Assembly: GCA_965660815.1 (NCBI GenBank)
Contig: CBFIBG010000009.1
Coordinates: 62,001-126,000, forward strand
Direction of reading: 5' to 3'
Origin: Glaciecola sp965660815
GTDB taxonomy: Bacteria > Pseudomonadota > Gammaproteobacteria > Enterobacterales > Alteromonadaceae
Length of the DNA: 64,000 nt
In this document: piece by piece, positions 26,856 through 34,677 of the stretch
How the letters are laid out: every line of letters begins with the position of its first letter
How positions within the stretch are numbered: position 1 is the stretch's first letter
Notes under the pieces: model-generated
Databases searched by the model: none
The model's input: the letters and a program-made list of their open reading frames with translations, nothing else
Told to the model about the DNA's origin: nothing
Program-made: the position numbers and the translations under genes

Positions 26856-29420
26856 ATGACTCAGTATTTAAAAAGATTTTGCGCTTTAGGGTTAATGGTA
26901 TTTTTATCTTTGTTTGGCGTTTCTCTTTGCGCTCAAACCACTGATTTAGAATATTTACCAGACAATCAAAATTACGACCCAAGCATACCACTGCCTTCCG
27001 ACATTCTTGGCTACCCCGTGGGCACTTGGCACGTTCGTCATGATCAGCTGGTTCATTATATGTATGCACTGGCCGACGCATCAGACCGAATTGCTATTGA
27101 AGAAATTGGTCGTACTCATGAGCATCGGCCTTTACTAATGCTCACCGTTTCGATGCCAGATAACCTTCAGAAAATGGCAAGTCTGAAACAGGCGCATATT
27201 GAACGAATAACCAGCGGTGGCTCTGCTGATAAGTCTGATCCTCTTTTTATTTACATGGGATACAGCGTTCACGGAAATGAACCTTCGGGCAGCAATGCAG
27301 CCTTACTTGTTGCTTATCATTTAGCTGCATCTAATAGTCCAGACGTGACTAAATTATTGTCAGAGAATGTGGTATTGCTTGATCCTGCATTAAATCCAGA
27401 TGGGCTGTCCAGATTTGCGCAATGGGCCAATATGCACAAGGGCAAAACATTGGTCTCTGATCCAATGCATAGAGAGCATAGGGAATACTGGCCATCTGGC
27501 AGAACAAACCACTATTGGTTTGATTTAAACCGGGATTGGTTATTGTTAACCCATCCAGAATCTCAAGCCCGAATAAAACAATTTCAAGCATGGCGACCTC
27601 ATATCCTGACCGACTTTCATGAAATGGGAACGAACAGTACTTATTTTTTTCAGCCAGGCGTTCCGTCTAGAAAGAACCCCCTTACACCGGAGCAAAACGT
27701 GACGTTAACTGGAGAGTTGGCGAAGTTCCATGCTAACGCTTTAGATGACGATAATCAGCTCTACTTTACAGAAGAACGATTCGACGATTTCTATTATGGA
27801 AAAGGTTCTACTTATCCTGATGCCCATGGGAGCATTGGTATCTTATTTGAGCAAGCGAGCAGCAGAGGCCACTTGCAGGAGTCAGAAAACGGACTTTTGA
27901 GTTTTCCAAGAACCATTAAAAATCAGATCACCACGTCGTTATCCACATTTGCAGGTGCCATGGCCAACAAGGCTGCTATTCATGCTTATCAACGTCAGTT
28001 TTACAATGACACACAAAAACTCATAAAGGATGACGATCAAAAAGGGTTCATTGTTGCATTACCTAAAGACGAGGCAAGAACTCAAAGGATGCTGGATATT
28101 CTATCTTCGCATAACATTGAGTATCAATTGGTGACTGACGACGTAGAAGCCAACGACATTGAGTTTAAAGCAAACCAAAGCCTGTTTGTTTCTTTGAACC
28201 AAACTCAGTACCGTTTGATAAAATCGCTGTTTAGCGACAGGCAAAGATTTCCAGATAATACCTTTTACGATGTGTCAAACTGGAATATTGCCTTAGCGTT
28301 TAATATGACGTATTCGCCGGTGTCATCATCAGAACTAAGGCGAATGGACTTGACTGATTATCCACCCAAGTCACCGGTCAAGAACTCGGTAACTGTCGGG
28401 CAAGTTGCCTATGCGTTCCAATGGCATAGCCACAATGCTCCTGCTTTGCTACAAGATATTTTAGAAAACGACATTCAAGTAAAAGTGGCCGGTGGTGAGT
28501 TTACGGCAGACACAGTAAAGGGTAAGCAAGCGTTTGACAAAGGTGCAGTGATTATTCCTAGTGGCTTAGAGCAACCGAAAAACTTCGAAGCTACCCTTGA
28601 GGTCTTAGCCAATGAAGCTAACATTGAAGTATTCAATATCACTAGCGGTTTGACCTCTGTTGGCATTGACCTAGGATCAGGCACCTTTGAGATAGTAGAA
28701 GCACCTCAGGTTCTAATCATTGGTGGCGTAGGCACTTCCAGTTATGAAGTCGGCGAAATTTGGCATTATTTAGACACTAGTATTGGTTTACCAGCATCCA
28801 TCTGGGATATGAGAAATTTGGAGTCTCGGTCATTAGATAGATACACGCATATAATATTTGCCTCGGGTAGATATAATCGCCTCACCAAGCAAGTGGTAAA
28901 TAAAATATCTCAATGGGTGAAAGAAGGCGGAGTGTTAATCGGTCAAAAGACCGCACTTCGATGGTTTACTAAGAACGACTGGCTTGATAATGAAGTCGTT
29001 AGCACCGATGCAATCAATGCCGCATTTTCTACCGAAAAACTAACATTTGGAGATAAGCAGGCGTTAGCCGCGAAAAAGCTTGTGGCAGGCGCGGTATATG
29101 AGTCTGTAATAGACACGTCTCATCCGTTGTTCTTCGGTTTTCAGCGCGGTACTTTGCCCCTTTTCAAAACTAATAACTTAGTCCTTGAGGCATCTGAAAA
29201 TCCATTTGAAGACATCGCTTTATATACAAAAGACCCTCTAATGGCGGGGTATTCTGCTGATGAAATGCAACAATTGATCAGCAATACTGCCGCTATTGTG
29301 GTCAACCCAATAGGTCGTGGAAAAGTAATCGGATTTGTAGATAATGTGCATTTTAGAGGGTACTGGGAAGGTACCAATAAGCTAACGGCAAATGCGATTT
29401 ATCTGTCTAATTTAATGTAG
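26856..29420 (+). CDS. Secreted M14 family zinc carboxypeptidase
   Basis: Zinc peptidase of about 854 residues from the ATG at 26856, which has a GAGAG ribosome binding site and is followed by a signal peptide (LMVFLSLFGVSLCAQ). The HXXE zinc pair is H139/E142 in MGYSVHGNEPSGSNAA. The third zinc ligand is probably the histidine in HILTDFHEMG, and GILFEQASSRG supplies the catalytic glutamate region. The C-terminal 300 residues resemble a glutamine-amidotransferase-like sandwich (LIIGGVGTSSYEVGEIWHYL), as in the large bacterial M14 group. Likely periplasmic or secreted, cutting peptides for nutrition. It lies between nfuA and comF, interrupting a conserved gene group. Confidence 0.9.
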   Translation: MTQYLKRFCALGLMVFLSLFGVSLCAQTTDLEYLPDNQNYDPSIPLPSDILGYPVGTWHVRHDQLVHYMYALADASDRIAIEEIGRTHEHRPLLMLTVSMPDNLQKMASLKQAHIERITSGGSADKSDPLFIYMGYSVHGNEPSGSNAALLVAYHLAASNSPDVTKLLSENVVLLDPALNPDGLSRFAQWANMHKGKTLVSDPMHREHREYWPSGRTNHYWFDLNRDWLLLTHPESQARIKQFQAWRPHILTDFHEMGTNSTYFFQPGVPSRKNPLTPEQNVTLTGELAKFHANALDDDNQLYFTEERFDDFYYGKGSTYPDAHGSIGILFEQASSRGHLQESENGLLSFPRTIKNQITTSLSTFAGAMANKAAIHAYQRQFYNDTQKLIKDDDQKGFIVALPKDEARTQRMLDILSSHNIEYQLVTDDVEANDIEFKANQSLFVSLNQTQYRLIKSLFSDRQRFPDNTFYDVSNWNIALAFNMTYSPVSSSELRRMDLTDYPPKSPVKNSVTVGQVAYAFQWHSHNAPALLQDILENDIQVKVAGGEFTADTVKGKQAFDKGAVIIPSGLEQPKNFEATLEVLANEANIEVFNITSGLTSVGIDLGSGTFEIVEAPQVLIIGGVGTSSYEVGEIWHYLDTSIGLPASIWDMRNLESRSLDRYTHIIFASGRYNRLTKQVVNKISQWVKEGGVLIGQKTALRWFTKNDWLDNEVVSTDAINAAFSTEKLTFGDKQALAAKKLVAGAVYESVIDTSHPLFFGFQRGTLPLFKTNNLVLEASENPFEDIALYTKDPLMAGYSADEMQQLISNTAAIVVNPIGRGKVIGFVDNVHFRGYWEGTNKLTANAIYLSNLM

Positions 29421-29448
29421 GTAATAAACGTGAAAGGCATGGCAATAG

Positions 29449-30195
29449 TTACTCTAAACTTATTGCCATGCTCCAAACGCTTATATCGACGTTAGGGTTG
29501 TATTGCAATATTGTTTTACATACTTCATTGACGGTTGCTCCAGTGGTGACGACATCATCTAATATCGCGACAGAATTATATTCGATGGGTTTGATTACCT
29601 TAAATACACCTGCAATGTTGCTAATTCGGTCTTCTCTGTCTAGTTGAGTCTGCTGTTGCGTATTTTTCGTTCTGGCGATACAGTCACAGCATGGTATATC
29701 TAATTGCTTTGATAAATGCTTAGATATTAGCCTAGCTTGATTGTACTGCCTAGAAATGTGCCGGTTATTGGATAAAGGAACAGGAATGATGGCATCAGGA
29801 ATTTTTTGTGTGATCATAAGTTTGCCTCCCAAATAATGTTCAAATAAAATGGCTAGAACTTCGGCGGCAAGCATATTACCTGAAAACTTAAGTTGATTGA
29901 TAAGTGCTTTAACGACTCCTTGATATTCAGATAATACGATTAAGTTGGTGTATTCAGATGGGACTAGCTTGTTCGCTAATTCACTGTTTTCTAATAGATT
30001 ATGGCCTGGCGCAGGCAGCAAGTTGATATAAGCATCGTGTAAACAGTCGTGACAAATTAATGTATTACTGTATTGATGACACAAATAGCATTGTTTGTTA
30101 ACAAGCAGTTTGGCCACACAATTTACGATTATAGATTTCAAAGGTAGCAGGCGTTGTTTAGCCGATAACTTCCCATATTCTGCAAACATAACCAT
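29449..30195 (-). CDS. comF: ComF family phosphoribosyltransferase-like protein
   Basis: 248 residues. An N-terminal four-cysteine zinc motif (CYLCHQYSNTLICHDC) precedes a type I phosphoribosyltransferase fold with VAILDDVVTTGATVNEV as the PRPP-binding loop and IIPVPLSNNRHISRQYNQA before it. Members (GntX in E. coli) are linked to DNA uptake or use of DNA as nutrient; the enzymatic reaction is not settled. Divergent from bioH, with 152 bases between, as in many gammaproteobacteria. An AAAGG site precedes the ATG. Convergent with the M14 gene; an inverted repeat (29437-29447 with 29461-29471) spans its stop. Confidence 0.92.
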   Translation of the reverse strand: MVMFAEYGKLSAKQRLLPLKSIIVNCVAKLLVNKQCYLCHQYSNTLICHDCLHDAYINLLPAPGHNLLENSELANKLVPSEYTNLIVLSEYQGVVKALINQLKFSGNMLAAEVLAILFEHYLGGKLMITQKIPDAIIPVPLSNNRHISRQYNQARLISKHLSKQLDIPCCDCIARTKNTQQQTQLDREDRISNIAGVFKVIKPIEYNSVAILDDVVTTGATVNEVCKTILQYNPNVDISVWSMAISLE

Positions 30196-30347
30196 GTATA
30201 CCTTTGAAAGTAAGATAATTTTTCGCGTAACCTAGTAGTGCAAAGCTCATACATTTACGCGTTTCAGTAATTTACTTGTATTTGACGCTAATGAAGAGTC
30301 GCAAATATAGTATATTGCACCGTCAAAGTAGGTAACTGTCTGTAGGT

Positions 30348-31151
30348 ATGGATTTCGATGTGAAAGACCCAATTAATCTCGTGTTTTTACATGGCTGGGG
30401 AATGAATAAAATGGTCTGGCAACCTTTTCTTCAGCAGTCGTCTATCGTTCGTCTATCCAATTTAAATACATACACCTTTGATTTACCAGGGTTTGGTGAA
30501 AATCAACACGCAATTAGCCGCGAGCAGTACTCATTAACTTCTGTTGCTCACTATGTGGAAGAGGCCATACCCGCAAATAGTGTTTTGGTTGCATGGTCGC
30601 TCGCAGGCCTTGTATCTCAGTATCTAGTTAACCTCAAAAGTCCCAAAGTAGTTGCTCAGATACAGGTATGCAGCACGCCCAAATTTATCCAAGAGGGTAG
30701 ATGGCCGGGAATAAAGCCAGTCGTATTAGAGCAATTCGCCGAACAACTCACGCAAGATCATCATGCGCTTTTGCGTCGATTTTTGACTATACAATGCATG
30801 GGACTGGATGAACCCAAAGTCACCTATAAAACGATGAATACCGCATTGACCAGTCACCCATTAAGCCATCCTGAAGCACTCGCATCGAGTTTAAATATAT
30901 TAATGACAACCGATTTACGCGATAAGGCTTTGTATAGTTGCCCAAGTTTGAGAGTGTTTGGTGGGCTAGACAGTCTGGTACCTAAGCGAGCGATCCCACA
31001 TATTCAAGAAATATTCGATGGCGACCAATTTCACCTAATCGACAAAGCGTCACACGCGCCTTTTATAAGTCATCCATTTGAGTTTGAACAGGTCATTGAA
31101 AGATTTCTTCATAATTATTGTTTTGATAACCTTTCTACATCCAACTTCTAG
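30348..31151 (+). CDS. bioH: Pimeloyl-ACP methyl ester esterase BioH
   Basis: Alpha/beta hydrolase that frees pimeloyl-ACP from its methyl ester in biotin synthesis. 267 residues. The oxyanion motif is FLHGWGMNKMVW. The nucleophile S84 sits in VAWSLAGLVSQYL, where the family usually has GWSLGG, so both flanking glycines are alanine here. The acid is probably in FGGLDSLVP and the base in KASHAPFISHP. The neighbour comF supports the assignment. Because of the altered nucleophile elbow, specificity should be treated with some caution. Confidence 0.88.
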   Translation: MDFDVKDPINLVFLHGWGMNKMVWQPFLQQSSIVRLSNLNTYTFDLPGFGENQHAISREQYSLTSVAHYVEEAIPANSVLVAWSLAGLVSQYLVNLKSPKVVAQIQVCSTPKFIQEGRWPGIKPVVLEQFAEQLTQDHHALLRRFLTIQCMGLDEPKVTYKTMNTALTSHPLSHPEALASSLNILMTTDLRDKALYSCPSLRVFGGLDSLVPKRAIPHIQEIFDGDQFHLIDKASHAPFISHPFEFEQVIERFLHNYCFDNLSTSNF

Positions 31152-31482
31152 GCGATTGCCTAACTTAACCATTAAAACATTGACCTACACTGATTGATAA
31201 AGCCTTTATCTCTTGTTTTACTGGCGATTTACTCGCGCAAATTATGTCTTTACTCAAATCAGATTAATGTTTATGCTGCACCACAGCATAATAATGTGGC
31301 GCTTTTTAAAATAGTCTATTATGCTTGTTATTACAGTTGCTTGAGAATGCCATACTATTCACCTATTCCCGAGTAATTTCTTTTTGCTGAATTTGTTAAG
31401 CAGTCAAATTGATTCTCAGCATCAATCATTTATCTATTTTTATGGATTTAGCCTTTTTTACTATTAGGCAAATGGAGTCACT
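31152..31482. other. Intergenic region bioH / PHB esterase
   Basis: 331 bases. A short plus-strand frame at 31194-31376 (60 codons) shows no family features and no ribosome binding site. The region holds two overlapping hairpins around 31271-31302 (see terminator entry). An A/T-rich stretch near 31420-31460 could hold the promoter for the next gene. Confidence 0.5.
31278..31307 (+). terminator. Terminator-like hairpin with overlapping alternative stem
   Basis: GCACCACA pairs with TGTGGCGC (one mismatch), 9-base loop, then five T at 31303-31307. An alternative 8-base stem, TTATGCTG (31271-31278) with CAGCATAA (31284-31291), would use the same left arm bases and exclude it. It could end bioH transcripts or act as a leader attenuator for the next gene. 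Confidence 0.5.
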
Positions 31483-32541
31483 ATGCTTAACAATGATGTG
31501 GTCGCACTACCCTCGTACAAAACTCAAAACAAACACTCTATATCGGGTTTATCGTCAGGTGCATTTATGACGGTTCAAATGCACATTGCTCACTCAAAAT
31601 CATTTGTAGGAGCCGGTGTTATTGCAGGAGGTCCTTATAGAAGTGCAGAAACATTTCTAGGAGCGGCGCCAACCGCACCTATGTCATGCGTGTTGAACTC
31701 ACTATACATCGCCATGACACCACTTACTGCCTCTACCGCTCCAGACGTTTCTAGACTAGTTTCATTAACAAAAGAAACGCAGGCAATAGACGATTTACAA
31801 AATTTGAAAAAACAGCGTCTTTATATTTTTACTGGTACAGAAGATAAAGTTGTTAATCAACACGCTGTTCATGCAACAAGGAAATATTATGAAACGTTAG
31901 GAGTATCCGCTGATAATATTTTATTTGTAGACGATGTGCCAGCTGGGCATTCTATTATTACGACCAACCCAGAAGATTCTCCCCTATCTACGAATCAGCC
32001 TCCTTATATTAATAAAGGCGATTACTTTCAGTCCCATAAAATACTTGAGCATATATACGGAAATTTAGAAGCGCCTGCTCAAAAACCAGAAGGCAAGCTT
32101 ATTCGATTTGACCAGACTGTATTTTTTAAGGATGAGGCTAATTACTCAAGTATGTCACCATTCGCTTACGCTTACATTCCTTCAAAAGTTGAATCAGGCG
32201 ACGCCCAAGCGCTAGGTGTGCATTTGGTCATGCATGGGTGTAAGCAAGGTTATGAATACACAAACTTTGTAAACGGTAAAGCTGATACAAATAATCAACC
32301 ACCTTTTGGGGACAGGTATATCTGTACTACTGGGTATATAGAAATGGCAGAATCAAACAATATTTTATTGTTGTTTCCGCAAGTAGGCGGGGATGATAAC
32401 AACGATGTTCAAAATCCTGAAGGTTGTTGGGATTGGTGGGGCTACACATCCGACAGTGATGCCAATCCAGACTATTATTCTCAAGATGCAGTGCAAATTA
32501 AAGCAATTCACAAAATGCTGAAACATTTCAGCGCCAGTTAA
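31483..32541 (+). CDS. PHB depolymerase family esterase without a signal peptide
   Basis: 352 residues of the extracellular-type polyhydroxybutyrate depolymerase group. The lipase box is SISGLSSGAFMTVQMHI (nucleophile S24). The acid lies in FTGTEDKVVN and the base in VPAGHSIITTN. A second block starts HLVMHGCKQG and ends with GCWDWWGYTSDSD, a strong hallmark of the group. Relatives normally begin with a secretion signal before the LPSY segment; here only nine residues precede it and no upstream in-frame start is seen. With a phasin next to it, an intracellular role on PHB granules is plausible (inference). Substrate could also be another polyester or short-chain ester. Confidence 0.87.
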   Translation: MLNNDVVALPSYKTQNKHSISGLSSGAFMTVQMHIAHSKSFVGAGVIAGGPYRSAETFLGAAPTAPMSCVLNSLYIAMTPLTASTAPDVSRLVSLTKETQAIDDLQNLKKQRLYIFTGTEDKVVNQHAVHATRKYYETLGVSADNILFVDDVPAGHSIITTNPEDSPLSTNQPPYINKGDYFQSHKILEHIYGNLEAPAQKPEGKLIRFDQTVFFKDEANYSSMSPFAYAYIPSKVESGDAQALGVHLVMHGCKQGYEYTNFVNGKADTNNQPPFGDRYICTTGYIEMAESNNILLLFPQVGGDDNNDVQNPEGCWDWWGYTSDSDANPDYYSQDAVQIKAIHKMLKHFSAS

Positions 32542-32551
32542 GGATAAAATT

Positions 32552-32938
32552 TTGAACCAGTCACACTTATTTTTTGAAGCGTTTAATATCCATTATGGAC
32601 TGTTTAAACGTAGCGTCGATATTTATCAAAACTCATTTAAAATGGCAGCAACAAAACCAAAAGTGGAACATTTGAAAGATATTCAAGAGTTAAATGATGC
32701 CTGCAATAAGCGCACGTCAGCGATGCAGAAAACTTGGGCGAATGATTGGGCAGAATGGTTTAAGTACGCAAATTCAATATCGGGCGCTCAAACGCTGCCT
32801 AAGTTCGCTGAGCGTACCAACAACATTAACATGCAAGCCCATGCTCAAATTGCGAAACAAACTAACGAACTAGCAGAGTTAGTAGAGAACGCATCAGTCA
32901 GTTACAGCTATTGGTTAGCGAAGCAAATAGAGCCTTAA
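32552..32938 (+). CDS. Phasin family protein
   Basis: 128 residues, mostly helical, without signal peptide or membrane helix. The pattern (NIHYGLFKRSVDIYQNSFKMA, later NINMQAHAQIAKQTNELAELV) fits phasins, which coat polyhydroxyalkanoate granules. Starts with TTG behind a clear AAGGA at 32540-32544, 7 bases away. This ribosome binding site overlaps the stop of the PHB esterase gene, so the two are one operon. No PHB synthase (phaC) is in the window. Family assignment rests on size, pattern and context. Confidence 0.78.
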   Translation: MNQSHLFFEAFNIHYGLFKRSVDIYQNSFKMAATKPKVEHLKDIQELNDACNKRTSAMQKTWANDWAEWFKYANSISGAQTLPKFAERTNNINMQAHAQIAKQTNELAELVENASVSYSYWLAKQIEP

Positions 32939-33137
32939 CCCCGATAACTAGAAATGCTTTTTGACATATTTTTGAAGCATATTTTCTGTTGTCAAATATC
33001 TAAGCGATATATGCTCATAATGTATTTTTGAATGTTGAGAACTCAGTAATTTAAACGCAAATTCGCATGTAAGGGCTAAAGGTTTGAAGTGACCAGTCGA
33101 TATAACAGGCGTTATGGGTAAATTTGCTTAGTTCAAT

Positions 33138-33404
33138 ATGTCAAACTTCATTAGCGATAATAATTCAAGCTTAGGGTTCGCAATGCAAGCCGGACTGTCT
33201 GGCTACCAAAAGGCCAGTCAGCAGTTATCCGATGCCTCTTTGACATTGGCCAACCAATCTCATCATCATTCTCAATCTTCTCTTGTTGACATAAACAAAG
33301 CGAGTGTGAATATTGTTCAAGCTGAATTGCATGCAAAAGCGTCTGGTGAAGTGATCAAGCGAGCAGATGGTATGATTGGTACCATTATCGACATATTTGC
33401 GTGA
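33138..33404 (+). CDS. Small hypothetical protein upstream of a SprA-type gene
   Basis: 88 residues, no signal peptide or membrane helix. Ser/Gln/His-rich middle (LANQSHHHSQSSLVD), then a helical C-terminus (ASVNIVQAELHAKASGEVIKR, split here as read) ending MIGTIIDIFA, a pattern that recalls the C-terminal ends of flagellar rod/hook-type proteins. It ends 14 bases before the SprA-type gene and probably shares its operon. I do not recognise the family with confidence. Confidence 0.65.
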   Translation: MSNFISDNNSSLGFAMQAGLSGYQKASQQLSDASLTLANQSHHHSQSSLVDINKASVNIVQAELHAKASGEVIKRADGMIGTIIDIFA

Positions 33405-33418
33405 TAATAGATTGAATT

Positions 33419-34072
33419 ATGAATATAGATGCCGCTAGCTCAATTTCTCACAGCACGTTTCGCGGGTTCAATCAGCAAACACCATCTCTTGAGCCAGTCA
33501 GCAGTCACAACAGCGCTGCAGCTCAACTAGTAAATCAAACGCCTTCTAGTGATAAAGTCACCATATCCAACAATAAGCCAAGTAACGAAGGTGTTACTGA
33601 GCAACTAACTGATGATGAGAAAAAAGAAGTTCAACAACTCAAAGATAGAGACCGTGAAGTTAGGGTTCATGAACAGGCACATGCTGCAGTGGGTGGGCAA
33701 TACGCCGGCAGTCCAACCTACGAATATAAAACCGGACCGGATGGCAAAAAATATGCAGTAGGGGGTGAAGTCTCTATTGATGTGTCTGAAGAGGAAAAGC
33801 CAGAAGATACCATCCAGAAAATGCAGGTGGTACGTGCCGCGGCTTTAGCTCCTGCAGAACCTAGTACTCAGGATTTAAAAGTGGCTGCTGAGGCGTCTCA
33901 AAAAGAAAGCACAGCAAGAGCAGAGTTAAGCAAATCCGATTTACAGAGTGACTCAACTGAGCAACAAAAAGAGTCTGATATTACTTCCCCTAAAACGCCT
34001 GTGGTAAGTCAGGTTTTGCAATATGAACAAGCAACATCGCCACATAGAAATTCTCTTTCAATCGTTGTTTAA
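33419..34072 (+). CDS. SprA-related putative metalloprotease
   Basis: 217 residues. The core is REVRVHEQAHAAVGGQYAG followed by PTYEYKTGPDGKKYAVGGE, with a zinc-protease-like HEXXH (H84-E85-Q-A-H88). This is the conserved block of the SprA-related family (sometimes named CJM1_0395 putative metalloprotease). The N-terminal 60 residues and the tail after about 150 are low-complexity, Ser/Gln/Lys-rich and likely disordered. No signal peptide. Function unproven. Usually found as a single gene in Alteromonadales and Shewanella; here it follows a small protein gene by 14 bases. Confidence 0.82.
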   Translation: MNIDAASSISHSTFRGFNQQTPSLEPVSSHNSAAAQLVNQTPSSDKVTISNNKPSNEGVTEQLTDDEKKEVQQLKDRDREVRVHEQAHAAVGGQYAGSPTYEYKTGPDGKKYAVGGEVSIDVSEEEKPEDTIQKMQVVRAAALAPAEPSTQDLKVAAEASQKESTARAELSKSDLQSDSTEQQKESDITSPKTPVVSQVLQYEQATSPHRNSLSIVV

Positions 34073-34115
34073 TAGTCCAACATGGCCTCTGTCCATCCCT
34101 AACGCTATCAACTTA

Positions 34116-34664
34116 CTATCTAACCAGTTGTGACATTGCTTTGAAGTGCTCATGGTTTTTACTTACTGCCCACTCAAACAATACCATCTCTGTACTGACA
34201 AATTCAGCGCCACATTTCTCTAGCCTAGCTTGAGCTAAAGACTTGTCGGATAACTTTCTGGAACTTATGCAATCATCCACCACTACTACTCTGTAACCCA
34301 GCGTCAAAGCATCTATGACCGTTTGTAATACGCAGACATGTGCTTCACAGCCAACCACAATTAAGGTGTCTTTACCGCTAGACCTGTACGAGTCTAGCGC
34401 TTCAACTATATTAGGCTCCCCAAAACACGAGAAGCTTTCTTTTTCTATCACATTAGCATTAATAAAAGACTTAAGCTGCGGCATCGTGTGCCCGAGGCCT
34501 TTGGGGTATTGTTCTGCAATGGTCACGGGAACGTTAAATAGAGAAGCGGCAGTGAGCAGTTTTTCGACCTGAATAAGCATGCAGTCTGAATTACTCAAGT
34601 GTGGGGCGAGCTTTTCTTGAATATCCACTACAATGATTTGAGAGGTTTCTTTTATTATTCTCAC
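34116..34664 (-). CDS. Isochorismatase-family cysteine hydrolase
   Basis: About 182 residues from the GTG at 34664, which has GGAG 8 bases upstream. A longer frame to 34730 would run back into the tail of tex and is rejected. The catalytic set is visible: the aspartate in IVVDIQEKLAPHL and the nucleophile cysteine in VVGCEAHVCVLQTV. This looks most like the YcaC/hydrolase subgroup rather than true isochorismatase. The substrate is unknown. Its ribosome binding site begins inside the space just after the tex stop, so it is probably co-transcribed with tex. Confidence 0.85.
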   Translation of the reverse strand: MRIIKETSQIIVVDIQEKLAPHLSNSDCMLIQVEKLLTAASLFNVPVTIAEQYPKGLGHTMPQLKSFINANVIEKESFSCFGEPNIVEALDSYRSSGKDTLIVVGCEAHVCVLQTVIDALTLGYRVVVVDDCISSRKLSDKSLAQARLEKCGAEFVSTEMVLFEWAVSKNHEHFKAMSQLVR

Positions 34665-34677
34665 TGTAAACGCTCCT

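Noticed and set aside
27401..27420. GGCTGTCCAGATTTG as another copy of the dispersed element
   Set aside because: It matches only part of the motif and lies in conserved peptidase coding sequence; chance is likely.
31194..31376. 60-codon plus-strand open frame after bioH
   Set aside because: No ribosome binding site, no family features, and it overlaps the terminator-like hairpin.
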